Positions 1 to 11,823 of a stretch of 64,000 nucleotides of DNA are shown here, in pieces. The notes beneath the pieces are model-generated. The model made no database searches. It saw nothing but the letters and a program-made list of their open reading frames with translations, and had not been told where the DNA came from. Position 1 is the stretch's first letter, and each line of letters starts with the position of its first letter. The DNA lies in the NCBI GenBank assembly GCA_004802725.1, contig SGPM01000091.1:1-64000 (forward strand). The letters are read 5' to 3'. The position numbers were made by a program, and so were the translations under genes. The stretch is from Antrodiella citrinella. Its lineage: Eukaryota; Basidiomycota; Agaricomycetes; Polyporales; Steccherinaceae.

Positions 1-194
1 TCCTGGATTGGAGTACTCAGTGCTCACAGATGATTGTGTACCGGTCATAAGTTTTTCAGGCGAGTAATCTTTTTTGCTTCGAGGTCATCCCGAAACATGC
101 TTTCCGCGGACTTACCGATCTCTACTTCAACGACTGCATCGACTGGCGCATACTGGTAACTGTAACGCCATTCAACGGTAGGAAAACGGTTCAT
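1..194 (-). CDS. First exon(s) of an unrecognised gene running off the left edge
   Basis: On the minus strand an ATG at 194..192 opens a reading frame beginning MNRFPTVEWRYSYQYAP. It reaches a good donor (G|gtaagt, exon end about 116), which would put the rest of the gene outside the window. Read without splicing, the frame stops at 47..45 after 49 codons. The first 26 residues look protein-like (aromatic-rich, ending in an acidic VVEVEI strand). I do not recognise a family. The ATG lies 120 bp from the start of thiolase copy 1 on the other strand, so the two would share a divergent promoter. The alternatives are a chance open frame or a small stand-alone ORF. Confidence 0.35.
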
Positions 195-313
195 TGACGC
201 ACACAGAATATTTTTTCAGTCTCGCTGAACGTTGTGGGTGCCTGTACTACAAAGGTGGCATGTGTCCGAGCTGAGGCTACAACACACGTCACCGATCCCA
301 CATTCAACCCATT

Positions 314-2288
314 ATGCCAAGAAGGACTTTCATCGTTAGAGTGGGCTGCACAGCCTTTGTGAAGGTAGGTCGGATGATATCACTTGGAATGATATGCTGA
401 CACAACCGCAGCCTAAAGGTTTGAAAGCTACAGAAGATGCGAGTATTATTCCCTCCTTTCACAACTCTTGTGAGGTCTGACCATATGAATCAAATGCAGA
501 TGGGTCTCGAAACGGCGACCAAAGCTTTGCTTGATGCAGGCAAGTCTTCTCTGCCCTCACGATACACAGTGGTCTGATTTGCGTCGATAGGTGTTACCTA
601 TGATGTCGTTCAAACAGCATTTGTCGGGTACTGCTACGGAGATTCCACATGTGGTCAGGTGCGTATCACTTTATTTTGCTTTGATAGAAGTCCGTACTCA
701 GTCTATCTTCAATCTGTGTTCGTCTTGTAGCGAGCTCTGTACAACCTCGGTATGACCGGCATACCGATCACTAACGTCAACAACAATTGTGCAATGGGAA
801 GTACTGCACTCTATCACGCCAACAATATGGTTCGCTCAGGCCTTGTTGAATATGCTATGGCCCTTGGCTTCGAGCGCATGTCCCAAGGCAGCATCAGTTC
901 TGTTTGGCAAGACAGAGTTTCACCCACTCAACCTACCATACAAGTTGCAGCAGGGATGGAACGGAATTTGAGTTCAGGGGCCAACAAGGGACCATGGGCC
1001 CCTCGTGTATTTGCCAACGCCGGACAAGAATACTTCGACAAACATGGTGCCACTATAAGACATCTCGCCGAAATCGGTATGTTCTGGAATAGTACGGAGA
1101 TATGTGTTGCTTATTGTGCATATTAACAAGCGGCCAAAATTATTGACATTCAGTGGAAAATACGTACGCACAGTTCCGTGAAGGATGGACAGCGGAGCAG
1201 GTCTTGGCATCACCCAATGTTTGCAAGCAGTCCGTCCTTCTTTTCTCCTTCGGGAAACCTTGACTGACCGCAATGGTGAACTGACAGGACGGTGCGGCTT
1301 GCTGTCTGGTCGCCTCCGAGGAATTCGTGCATAAACACCATCTGGAGAATCAGGCAGTCGAGATTGTGTCACAAGCCCTGACTTCGGACGATCCGTTGAC
1401 CTTCCAGAGCAATAACCACATGAGCCTTGCAGGGTACGATATGACCAAGGGCTGTGCGGATGACGTTTTCACACAGGCAGGGTTCAAACCTGGAGAAGGG
1501 CATGATGAGGTTGGTGTCATCGAACTACATGACTGTTTTGCCGCAAACGAGGTGTGTGAATCCACACTGACTTCCTTCGACGATGTCTCATGTACATCCA
1601 GTTGATCTCGTATGAAGCACTGGGGCTTTGCAAGGAGGGTGAGGCGCCTCGTATGGTGGAATGTGGCGACAACACAGTGCGTATCAACACCTCAAAATAT
1701 ATCTTTTGCTGAATGTCTCTCCTTCAGTATGGAGGAAAATACGTGATCAACCCTAGCGGCGGGCTTGAGGCTAAAGGACATCCTCTAGTAGGTGTTACAG
1801 GTCTTGGGATGCATTTCTATATCGCTAGTGCATACCCACAAACCTCATCAAATCCTGGATTGTGGACTGATCTACTGGCTTCCTCACCAAATGCAATTGC
1901 GAGAATGTCAGTAATCACCTCTATTGTGAACGTGTTACAGATATTGAGTCTTATTGACTGTCTTTGCAGGGGCCGGTCCTATGCAAGCACCTGGTTTGTT
2001 CGATACAGCCGATAAGAGAGGAAACTACAGCCTCGTTCACAATCTGGGGCTGGGAGGAGCGACGGTGTGTTCACTGCTTCGCCAACCAGAATTCTACCTC
2101 GAGGGAGGGAAAACCGGTATAGACCGGTAAGCACGCATCCATTTTGTGATATCTTCGTCCATTGAAACACCTTCTGAAGCTTGGGATACAATCATGGTCA
2201 TGAGTGCCGTCCGGTGACAATGAATGATGTCGATAGAGTGAAGTCCACGAAAGATTCACCTTTCATTCTGTCCCTTGCACGTCTTTGA
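314..2288 (+). pseudogene. Decayed copy 1 of an SCPx-type thiolase (3-ketoacyl-CoA thiolase family)
   Basis: This copy aligns exon by exon with the intact gene at 3032-5030. The active-site Cys region is kept (NVNNNCAMGS, exon 731-1076), as are the 264-nt exon 1288-1551, the HNLGLGG segment and the C-terminal ARL. Damage is visible at five places. The acceptor before the exon at about 1132 has lost its usual context, and a 1-nt deletion there puts TGA in frame. The next exon end has diverged and runs into TGA at 1261. One codon is inserted in the catalytic-His loop (HPLVGVTG instead of HPLGATG, about 1785). The micro-exon near 1893 has lost its AG acceptor (AAA). Two introns begin with GC (439 and 540). 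An alternative acceptor at about 1153 would restore frame locally but delete conserved residues. It is probably a pseudogene; a shortened product cannot be excluded. Confidence 0.75.
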
Positions 2289-3031
2289 GCTCAGTATTGT
2301 ACGGTCTTCGCAGCTTCTGCTTGGAGATGATAGCATACTATATTGCTATGTTGGTAGCATGAAGTGAATTGAATGCCCAAAGTCAAGTTCGCAGAGCAGA
2401 TTGGCGTCGTTTTGTGCGTGTTTGTAGACGATTACCGGCAATGATCTTGCATCCGATTTGCCGGTTGTGGGCGCCAGTTTACCTCATCCCAATTTGGGAT
2501 CCTATTTGCCTCCATCAAGCTTAGCTTTATCACTGCGCATGCATGTCTTAATCCACCGCTGGTACTCGGATCGTAGTAGTATGTAACAGTTTCAACTCAT
2601 GACCAGAACGGCAAGCGGTTAGTCAGTACTAGTCAGTGGGCACCTCGGTGACGTTTGATTGCCCGGAGAATATGACTGAATAAGGGTGACGCCGCACTGG
2701 CACGATGTCGTGCGGTGGCAGAAATTCACTTCTAAGAATTGCACGGTATTTATCTTATCTTCAACCAGATTGACGGCAAAGGCAAGCTGATCTGGAAGTT
2801 CACGCATCCTCCTTGACCCCCAGTTATCGTCTCAATCTATTTCTACGCCTCAGGCCTGAGTCGGCTTGAAGTCCGTGGGAGGACTCAGGAACTCGCTCGG
2901 AGTTGCAGTACACAATTCTTACGTGACTTACGCTCCGCTCGAACGTGCAATTGAGCTACATAGTATTCGTCTTTCTGCCACGTCTTTACATTTCTCTGGG
3001 CTTGATTTACTCGAGGTCTTTTTGAATCAAT
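2289..3031. other. Spacer between thiolase copies; upstream region of copy 2
   Basis: I find no convincing gene, RNA or repeat here. Short open frames on both strands lack family signatures. The stretch must contain the promoter of the intact thiolase. I could not see clear sequence sharing with the 313 bp upstream of copy 1. Confidence 0.5.
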
Positions 3032-5030
3032 ATGGTTGCCAAAGGTAGCAGGACGTTCATCATCGGGGCAGGTTGTACTGCATTCATCAAGGTAACGCAT
3101 GTTTCTCTCTGCTTATCCATTCCAGATTCATATAAAGTCTTTATAGCCACGAGGGTTGAGAAATACAGAAGATGTATGTGTTTTCTTTGATATCGCGGAG
3201 GACCGTCTTATCAAGTCATAGATGGGTCTCGAAGCTGCAACTAAAGCTCTGCTTGATGCTGGTACAGTATTTCCGATCTGAATTGTCACGCTGAGGACAT
3301 CCTGACGTATTCTGATAGGTATAACATACGACTCCATCGAGACTGCTTATGTGGGATTCTGCTACGGAGATTCCACCAGCGGACAGGTACTCACAGTCTC
3401 CTTCCGTGGTCCGTTCCCGTTTGGTTAATACTGTCACGGCCCCAGCGAGCATTGTACAACTTGGGAATGACTGGTATACCCATTACCAATGTCAACAATA
3501 ACTGTTCTACCGGCAGCACCGCGCTCTATCAGGCAAACAATATGGTCAAGTCAGGCTTAGTCGAATGTGCCATGGCGCTTGGCTTTGAACGAATGTCGAG
3601 CGGCAGTCTTGGTACACTGTTCCCTGACAGACCGTCGCCTGTGGATCCATTGCACAAGGTCGCCGCTGATATCGAACCGAATCTGGCTACCGGTGTCAAT
3701 ACCGGTCCCTGGGCTCCTCGTCTGTTTGCAAATGCTGGACAAGAGTACTTCGACAAGTATGGAGCCAACATAGATCATCTTGCACACATCGGTATGCCGT
3801 TGATTATCTTGTATCCTCCTGCGAATCAGTAACGCAGAGTTTGCTTTCTAGCGTCAAAGAATCACAAACATTCTTTGAACAATCCCTATTCGCAATTCCG
3901 CGACGGTTGGAGTGCGGAACAAGTTCTAGCCTCTCCGAAGATCTGCACACAGTTGACCAAGTTCATGTGCAGCCCTACGTCTGTGAGGCCCCGTCTTATC
4001 TATTTGTCTTAGCTCGAGTTTGATTTTCTGAAATGCGTAGGACGGAGCGGCTTGTTGTATCGTAGCTTCGGAAGACTTCGTCCACAAACATCGCCTCGAA
4101 AATCAAGCTATTGAGATCGTGTCGCAAGCTTTGACTACGGATGATCCTACCACGGTCGAGAGCAAGAGCCACATGAACCTTGTGGGATACAACATAACCG
4201 TGAATTGTGCGAATGAAATCTTTGCCAAGGCTGGATTCAAGCCTGGTCAAGGGCGCGACCAAGTTGGCGTGGTGGAGTTACATGATTGTTTCGCGTCGAA
4301 CGAGGTTTGCCACGGTTCATTTTTACTAGTTGGTTGTTTTTCGATCTGATCGCACATGCCTTGCAGCTCATCACATACGAAGCCTTGGGCCTCTGCGGAA
4401 AAGGTGAAGCCCACAAGATGGTTGAACGGGGAGACAATACCGTGAGCAGCTTTCTCGTTGACGAGAATTACCCGTCTAAGTTGCTGCAGTATGGCGGTAA
4501 ATATGTGGTGAATCCCAGCGGTGGTCTCGAAGCAAAAGGACATCCCCTCGGTGCCACTGGTCTCGGGATGCATTTCTACGTCACCAGTGAGTTCTTACAG
4601 CATCATTTACACATTGGTGCTCAACATTTCCCCTTGTGTTAAGTGCAACTCCGAGAATGTATGTATCATCGTTTACGCCACTTCTCTGAGTTCATTGACG
4701 TTCCCGCAGGGGCAGGACCTATGCAAGCGCCTGGACTCTTCGACATAGTTGACAAACGAGGGAAGTACGGTCTTATACATAATCTCGGTCTCGGTGGAGC
4801 TGCTGTGTGCTCGCTCCTCCGTCGTCCAGAGTTCTATTGTCCGGGGCAGTCCGATGGCAGAGATCGGTCAGCAATTCACTCGAAACCTTTCTGCCCACTG
4901 ACTCAACGCTATGTCAACCAGGTTGGGTTATAATCACGCGCATGAATGCCGTCCGATCACGATGGCAGATGTTGACAAGGTGAAAGCGAAGAAGAGCTCC
5001 CCGTATATCCTGTCCCTCGCACGCCTCTAG
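3032..5030 (+). CDS. SCPx-type thiolase (peroxisomal 3-ketoacyl-CoA thiolase family)
   Basis: Twelve exons can be joined in frame: 3032-3091, 3147-3173, 3222-3261, 3319-3386, 3446-3791, 3852-3982, 4041-4304, 4367-4441, 4490-4586, a 15-nt exon 4644-4658, 4710-4866 and 4922-5030, giving 462 residues. Family marks are the nucleophile Cys in [10 protein letters not shown], the [14 protein letters not shown] block, [12 protein letters not shown], the HPLGATG catalytic-His loop and HNLGLGG. No SCP2 sterol-carrier domain follows. The protein ends SLARL, and ARL fits the peroxisomal PTS1 pattern [SAC][KRH][LM]. The family thiolytically cleaves 3-ketoacyl-CoA (branched or sterol side-chain substrates in animals); the fungal substrate is not known from sequence. 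Copy 1 lies immediately upstream in the same orientation. Confidence 0.9.
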
Positions 5031-5403
5031 TAATGTGCTATGTCTTGGTCACATGTATTGTATAGTATGACATATGTCGGGAGTAGCAGTATGTGTCTGG
5101 TTGTGATGTATACCGAGTTTGTATGTTGTATCTCAGGTCGAAATCGGTGGCAGGCGCGATTGTATAGACGGCAATCTTCGAAAAGAGTCGATAATTGGGT
5201 ATTACAATTCAGAAAAGTATGTGGTACAGCGGAAGTGGTATGCTAATATTACAGCGGGGTATGACATAGAAAGGTAACGATGACACTGTAGCCCAAAAAC
5301 GGAGACGGAAATGAATGGGAACGTAAAATTGGAGAGTCGCGCGACAGCTCGCACGGAACGGAAGATGAGGATCCCGGTGTCGTGAGAGAGGCGCGAAGAC
5401 AGC
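5031..5403. other. Convergent 3' spacer
   Basis: This is the 3' flank between the intact thiolase and the small minus-strand gene. I see no coding signature. It probably holds both 3' UTRs and polyadenylation signals. Confidence 0.4.
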
Positions 5404-5923
5404 TCAATCGCGGGACGCCTTCTTCTTAGACTTTGTAGGGCCCCACGCCGAGTTTTCGTCATCGATCATCTCAGCCTGCTGGAGATGTATGTTAGCGTCA
5501 TGCAGTGTCAGGACTTATATTTGAAAACTCACGAAGCCCGACAACGATGATGAGGACAGCGCAGAAGAGAAGGAGGAACTTCGAGACAACAATGCGTCAT
5601 CGGCGAGGGCCTATAGACGAAGTCAAAGACCGTCAATTACATGTTCTACGCACAATATGATATGACCTTACCACTGGGATGACATATTCTTGTGAAGTAT
5701 AAGCGTTGTTCAGGATGTCAGTTTGAACGTCGGTATCCTGAACGTAGGGTCAATACCGATCGTTGGGTGTGGAAAGTAAATAGAACGTACTCGCTTGGAG
5801 CGCAACCAGTTCTTGACGGAGGGCATACTGAATTGGAGAAGAGCTGAGGTGTGGTGGTGTAAGGGTTTGAAGGTACAAAGATGCTACGAGCGCTGGGTTG
5901 GTATCCACACAATGCGAGTCCAT
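5404..5923 (-). CDS. Small protein of unknown function
   Basis: Four exons join on the minus strand: 5923-5795, 5737-5672, 5610-5533 and 5478-5404, giving 115 residues from MDSHCVDTNPALV to a basic tail KSKKKASRD. The first intron would start with GC (gcgagt at 5794), because only that donor keeps phase with the next exon. The protein has a Leu/Pro-rich N-terminal part, an acidic middle and a Ser-rich segment; no domain is recognised. An in-frame ATG at 5989 could extend it by 22 residues. Consistent reading frame over four short exons is the main support. The product may be lineage-specific. Confidence 0.45.
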
Positions 5924-7480
5924 TTTATACGTCTTGAACCCGGATACGCCTTCCAGGACCGGACAAGACCCTGGTTTCCTCAGGACCATGGTATAGCTCG
6001 AATTTGGCTTGAATCCACTTGCGCTTGGGCACAGAGCGGAACATAAGTTCCGAAATCGGGCGGAGACGCTTGCAAAGTGTCAATCACATCTCAGGCGCGG
6101 GGGCTAATGAGGAGCAGCTGATCCTGCCAGTGCCTTGCTAACAGGGAAGACGGGTGGAGTAGCTCCGAGGAACAGTGGGTGATAACGAACAAAATCGCGG
6201 AGTCCCATGCGAAGACCCGGAAGGCGATGAGCTCTACGGAGCAACCAGCTCAACAATGACGAGAGCTCCTTCGCGTCCCGGATCCCGGCCCCACGCGCAG
6301 CTACGAATGCGCATTGTGGGCTCTTTGAGGCTCATTATGGATGGAAAACAATAGGTCATGTGAGGCATTATGCATTCCACTGCCAAGGCTGACATACGTG
6401 GTACTGAACGCGGTTTTGACGTGCCACGGTAGGTCCGGGCTTCAAAGTTTTGAGCTAGCGCTGACATTGGACCCTCCGGTGGTTGCCATATGAGCCTGGG
6501 ATATCTCTGAAGATGATGCAGCAGGAACATGGAAGTGCGCTGAGAACTCACAGTCGCCTGCTATCCACAGGTGTGAAGACACGTCGACATCCGGGAATTG
6601 CCTGCGAGTACCTACTCAAGAGGAGGACAGTAGGATCACGAGCTCCAACACCCCAATATCATCGAAACGCGAACTCGTTCGCTCCGTACAGACAGAGCGG
6701 GCTGCGAGGGCAGGGATGTAGGCTGATACTTTCGCTTCCTATCGCACCCTGCGTAGGCTCATCTTTGAGCCTGCAGGATGCGATGACCAGCGGACTAGGT
6801 TATACGTTCCGCACCCGTTTCTGTGGAGTCATGGTTAAGGCGTGCGCTGGTCGTGCGCATACAGGCTTCCATTCTGTCAGGTTCAGGTTGAGAGCTTGTT
6901 GAGCATATTGGTGTGAGTAAAATGTTGTTCCAGGAAGACAAAAACCACCAAACCTTGAGTCTTGTTGTTCGACGCGTTCATGACCACTGCGATCTACCGT
7001 AAGGCAATAACATCCAGTCTAGACCATCGAATGGTGGCAGCGAATGCATTATGAAGTACTTTACCGGCGTGACAATCTTGGGAGTCTGCGACGACTTTTG
7101 TGTCAAAAGACCACTGCTTTTCTCTGGCTCATGAATTTGGAGATAGAAGATCAGGGCACTTTAATATGAAGCCATTTAGATGCTGTTATCCAACTTATTG
7201 GTAGTGTGCGGGCTGTTCCTTGGCAGGTATAAGCGAGGCTTGCATGGGTGTCAAGTTGAGTTCGGTACCGTATACCAAAGACGTGAGAAATGGTCGCTCA
7301 TCGAATCATTTCAGATGGCAATGTCCTGAAGATTCAGAGTGAACGAGAACTTGACCGAGAATGTGAATTTCTGGTTGTGGTGTAAGTTGAGATTCTTGAG
7401 AATGAGAAGCCCTGCGCAGTGAATAGTTGCAGAGATAACTGCCGATCTATTATAATATGCACAGCCTGGTGTTTGATATC
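5924..7480. other. Gene-poor spacer
   Basis: Several open frames occur here (for example 6483-6902 on plus and 6234-6551 on minus), but none has a protein-family signature or consistent splice structure. A possible minus-strand exon near 6790-6871 with a good start context could not be connected to anything. I see no tandem repeats or transposon ends. Confidence 0.4.
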
Positions 7481-7584
7481 GCCCGCCTAGCTCAATCGGA
7501 TAGAGCGTCAGACTCTTACTGAGTGCGGGTGATTACAAAGATCCTGTGATCTGAAGGCTGCGAGTTCGACCCTCGCGGTGGGCT
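7481..7584 (+). tRNA. tRNA-Lys (anticodon CTT) with a 30-nt intron
   Basis: The cloverleaf folds completely. The acceptor stem is GCCCGCC/GGTGGGC with one G-T pair. The D arm is GCTC/GAGC, the anticodon stem TCAGA/TCTGA, and the T arm GCGAG-TTCGACC-CTCGC. The anticodon CTT is at 7515-7517. A 30-nt intron (7519-7548) sits one base 3' of the anticodon, the canonical position for tRNA splicing endonuclease. A T-rich run from about 7588 would terminate RNA polymerase III. The base after the acceptor stem is T, which is unusual for a lysine discriminator. Confidence 0.92.
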
Positions 7585-8243
7585 AGTTGTTTTTCTTTCT
7601 TCTTTCTTTTTCTTTCTTGTCCTTGCTTTTCATTTGTAGAAACGCATCCATGTGCGGAGCCCAGCGGCGAATTCGCAGGAGACATGGCGAGTCTTTCACT
7701 TTATGCGTACCAAGCGAGATTCTTAAAAATGATGAAAGGGCCCATCTGCAGGCTAACAAGCAGAACGACCTGGATTTCGGTAGTTATGCACTCACCTGAA
7801 GCCATGAGTGAATGCCGTGAATGTCAAGCGAATGCAGCCTAGCCCAGATAAACGGACAAAGATCAAGAGGAATGGCAAATCTGGTATTGCCAGCACAACA
7901 TGATAAATGGTCACGAGGATGTCTACATTCCTGTCTAGTCTGTGACAGATTCCATGCAGCCAAAACAAGGACTCCGGAGGTGTACGTACCAGTCAATATG
8001 TACGTACGAAAGGTGAGATAAATGACAGTGATGTGTCCAGAACAAAGCCGGAAATGCTACAGAAATCTGAGCGAGGCATTTGAGTTCGTTTCGGGAGAAC
8101 ATAAGAGAAGCGGAAAGACTCACGAAGTGATAATTTACGACAATGGCCCGAATGATAGTCCTCCAAACAAACATGATAACAAAGTCCATGAACACCGAAA
8201 CTTGAAGCCTCCGCCCAGGAAAAGACACTCTCATGAACGGTCA
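7585..8243. other. Spacer after the tRNA
   Basis: It begins with a pyrimidine-rich tract (about 7588-7625) behind the tRNA, then sequence with no recognisable gene. The right part is probably the 3' UTR of the membrane protein gene on the minus strand. Confidence 0.4.
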
Positions 8244-10255
8244 TCACTTCCTCTTCGCAGTCTCATACGATGGCGGTCTGCTATTCTCCCCAATATCAAA
8301 TCGCGCCATGCCCTCGGCATCAATATACATACCCATGGGCCGCGCACCTCTAGGCGAGGGCCCCCTCGTGCTCGTGCTCCCACCGCTCAGAGGGGGAGAG
8401 TCTGAGCCTGAGGGTGATTGCTTGGTGAGTTGAACTTGACTCGGATTCGGACTCGGAACAGGAACACGCTTGACCGCCGTCTGAGTCTTCGAAGACTTAG
8501 ACAGCGCCGCACTCGCACTCGCCCCGCGCATCAAGTCCGGATGTCGGTTAGACTCGAACTTGACGACGGGCCCCGCCGGGCGGGCGGACTCAGATCTCGT
8601 CAGCGGGGGAGGCACAGTCCCTGGTGGTACGAGCGGCGGCATGAACGCGTAATATGGTGATGTCGACGTGGATGGGGAGAAGGAGCCGGAGAGCATGGGG
8701 CTGGAGACGGCAGAGGAAGGGACATCCGGTTCGCTCTCGTGGACGCGATGTCCAGACGCCGGACTCGACGTCAAAGACAAGATTTGGCGGGTGGATGTAG
8801 CAGAGGAGTCGGTGACTATAGGCGTAGGCGGTGTCGCGGGAGTCTGTGTGTAGGGATGGGGAGGGTTCGCTGTAGATTTGATGTAGGGTGTGGGCGGGGT
8901 CATTGGAGATTTGATATCCAAGACCAGGGTGTCCCCGCCAGTTCGGACTTGCAGCGACGAACCGAGCCCTGATCGAGGTCCTACGACCCCGAGCTCGTTC
9001 GTTTCGCTCCGCTGCGAGAACACAGTGTTCGACGTCGCGTTTGACCAGTGCGTCGCGTGTGTCTTCCGCTCATCGCGGAATGCAGGTATAGCCACCAGCG
9101 AGGGATGTATCGGCTCGTCCGGAGTGGGTCCCCATGTTCCCTCGACCCACCCGCTGGCACCTTCGACTATGTGACCGGTACCGGTCGCAACCGCGTCAGG
9201 TGCTGTGTAGTCGCTATACCGCCGGCGACGACAGTAGATGAGGGTGATAATGATACAGGCCAATATCAGGAGACCGCCGCCCGCTGAACTTGCGGCAATG
9301 ATGATTCTGTCTCGTGATGTAAGTGAGGAATGTGTGGAGGCATTGTCGCTAGCTGGTTGGCCAGTTGTTGAAGGAGTAGGGGTCGGGACAAGGAGCGTGG
9401 ATGCGGTGCCCGAAGACATCGGGGTGCCACTTGAGGACAGGCTGGTGCTCGCAGAGGTGCTCATTGGGAGAGACGTGAGCCCTGAAGACGTTTGTGTGAT
9501 GAAACTGAAGGCGCTCTGCGAAGAGTTGTTGCCCGTCAAAGGTGGAACGATATCATCTTGTTCAGTGCTTCAAATTATAGCTCAGCGAAGCTATTTCAGT
9601 TCACAACCTGGAGAACTCACGAATAAATTAAATAGTCCAACAACACCAGCGATTTTGCCTCATTGACGTGCCCGTTCCAGAGTGTGAAGGTGTGTATGCC
9701 AAAGGGAATCGACGTGTTGGTGTACACGGGCACGTTAAAGTCATAGTTGGTAGCACCGGTTGGTGATTGTGAAAATGCACCAACGGGTTGTCCGTCGATA
9801 AGGAAAGTCATATCTGAATTTCCGTCTGGTGAAGAGAATGTATGCGCCAGAATACAGAACACATAAATTGCCGACCCTGTATGACGTATTCTCAGCCAAC
9901 ACAGTTCAAAATTGAAAGACAAGAGCTGCTAACCTGTAAATTGAAACGACGCACTCAAGACCATGTTTGGGTCGTCGTTACTACCAGGCTGCGGATTGAA
10001 CGTCCCATCGTGCCAAGTCTCCATAAACGCCTCCTCAGGATCTGGTCTTGCAGTGCATGCCGTGCAGTCTTGCCCAAAGCTCCACGCCGACGAAGGCGCG
10101 TACATGATCCGCGCACCATTTGAGGGATCGGCTCCCGAGTCGTCAACGGTAATGTTGACAAGCGTGGCCGATACGAGGGAATAGCTACATAGCAACAGTA
10201 GCGATGAAAGATTGGAGAGAAGAGAGTTGAACATCCAGGTGTGAGGGAGGCTCAT
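8244..10255 (-). CDS. Secreted-ectodomain single-pass membrane protein
   Basis: Three exons (10255-9934, 9876-9621, 9567-8244) give 633 residues. The N-terminus is a signal peptide (hydrophobic LLSNLSSLLLLCSYSLVSA). It is followed by an extracellular domain of about 170 residues rich in aromatic and Asn residues. A Ser/Thr-rich stalk leads to one transmembrane helix (LLILACIIITLIY) followed by RRRR, giving type I topology. The cytoplasmic tail of about 300 residues is Ser/Pro/Thr-rich and probably disordered. This layout is common in agaricomycete cell-surface proteins of unknown role; the ectodomain could bind a wall polysaccharide, but that is inference. The second acceptor (tttgaag|C) was chosen because it is the only one I found that keeps frame. 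Confidence 0.8.
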
Positions 10256-11320
10256 AAGGCCAAACCGTAGGGAAGGTGAAGGAGGAGGCGCTACGACAGT
10301 CCCAACCGACGAAAAAGAAAGTAAAGAAAGTGAGGGAAGGGAGCGTCGGTGTTATGAGACGTGGAGGGCGCGAGGTGGCGGGGAGAGGGCAAGAAAACCG
10401 CTCGAAAGGCACGGCCACGGAGACATCTGGATGTCTTGCTCGTGCTTTGTGAAGCATCAGGAAGATCTGTCAAGGCTGTTTTCACAATGTCAAGTCATGA
10501 TACAGTGTAGCTTGTAGGTGAATCGCTGTACCGTATTCACACGCGCGTCCGACTCGTACGCTGAGGCGCCTACCAATCAGGCGAAAGAAGGAGACGGAAA
10601 GCGATAGCCAGCTGGTTGGCTATGCGGATCAATCGTCTTTTAGTACTCTCGGGCTGTGGAGGCGCATATGTGTGGCGGCGCCGGTGCACATCGCACTGAG
10701 TAGAAATGAACTCATGTGTGGAACCGACGCGGGTTATGCTCGGTGACTGTCAATGTCTGCAGCACTTACGTCGGCACCTATCAGAGAGCATGTCATTTGA
10801 GATGACCACTGTCTGGCAACACATTTCACATAGTATGTTTGACGTTGTCGATCTAGCTGCGGCACACTGTATAGATGATAGCGTTGTCGATCCGGAGACG
10901 ACGAAAGACCACTGTCATGGCGAGTGGACCGGCGGTAGATGGACGGTGGGAACTTCTACGATGTCCATCTCGATGGAACGCTTGTTCCCATCTGTAACCT
11001 GCCTAGCAACTTGGGCAGCCGAAACACGACAATGAGTACGAAAAATCAGTCAAGACAGCTCTCGGATGTTTTGAACGCCATGTAGAAGTAGCAACGCTCA
11101 ATGCGGGCATGAATTGAAAGCGCCAGACGTGCTCGCCCTGCGCAGCTGTTATCACGTGCAGAGACCGCTGCAGATGGGTCCATGTGGATCGAGTCGCCAC
11201 GTGGAGGGTATCCCGATTTGGCCCGAGTGACGTCATAGCTTGTAGGCCACCATCGACGTCATGTCTTGTTCCCTAGCTAAAAGGTCTCTGAGTCGGAAGT
11301 CATCCTCAACCACCACAACC
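10256..11320. other. Divergent intergenic region
   Basis: This 1 kb lies between a minus-strand membrane protein gene and a plus-strand mitochondrial protein gene, so it should carry both promoters. Open frames here (such as 10706-11035) show no family signal. No repeats were seen. Confidence 0.4.
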
Positions 11321-11823
11321 ATGCTCAGAAACGCCATTTCCACAACAAGCTCTCGTGTTGTCCTCGCATCGACCTCAACGAGGAGTCTCGGAAGGTCGTT
11401 CCATTCGACGCCATTGGCGGCAAAGACAGCGACGGACAAGGTCAAGGAGGTCGTGGATAAGGTGCCTCTCGCCTGCGAATACATACAACCGAAATTGACT
11501 TCCGTACCATTAGGTCAACAAGACTGTAGGACGAGGACTAGCGCAAGCAATCGAGAAGGGCGAGAAGGCGACAGAAGTCACCAAGGACGCTGTCGGTAAG
11601 CATCTCAGGAGCTTTGAAGGAAGTTGGCGTCTGATTATATGCTGGCGTTAGGTACTACCACGGACAAAGCAAAGCAATCCGCCGACGTAGCAGGTCAGAA
11701 AGCCAACCAGGTAAGTACAACAATCTGGCCATAATACCGTTCTTCCTCTTCAACTGGACGTCACAGGCTGCCGCTGGGATGCGAGAAGGAAAGGAAGACT
11801 TCAAGAAGGAAGTCCGCAAGTAG
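11321..11823 (+). CDS. Small LEA-like mitochondrial amphipathic protein
   Basis: Exons 11321-11461, 11514-11595, 11652-11710 and 11767-11823 give 112 residues. The first 35 are Arg/Ser-rich without acidic residues and contain SFHST, a typical mitochondrial presequence with a likely processing site near RSFHS. The mature part is Lys/Glu/Ala/Thr-rich with repeated K-x2-3-D/E-x3-K spacing (DKVKEVVDK, EKGEKATEVTKDAV, TDKAKQSADVAGQKANQ), the pattern of late-embryogenesis-abundant-like amphipathic helices linked to membrane or desiccation protection. Function is inferred from composition only. An upstream in-frame ATG at 11261 would add 20 basic residues; 11321 fits a presequence better. Confidence 0.75.

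Noticed and set aside
6234..6902. Open frames of 105 and 139 codons on opposite strands
   Set aside because: No family motif, no codon pattern or splice structure; they overlap each other and sit in a gene-poor spacer.
9238..9666. 142-codon plus-strand frame within the membrane protein gene
   Set aside because: Reverse-strand shadow of the Ser/Thr-rich exon of the minus-strand gene.
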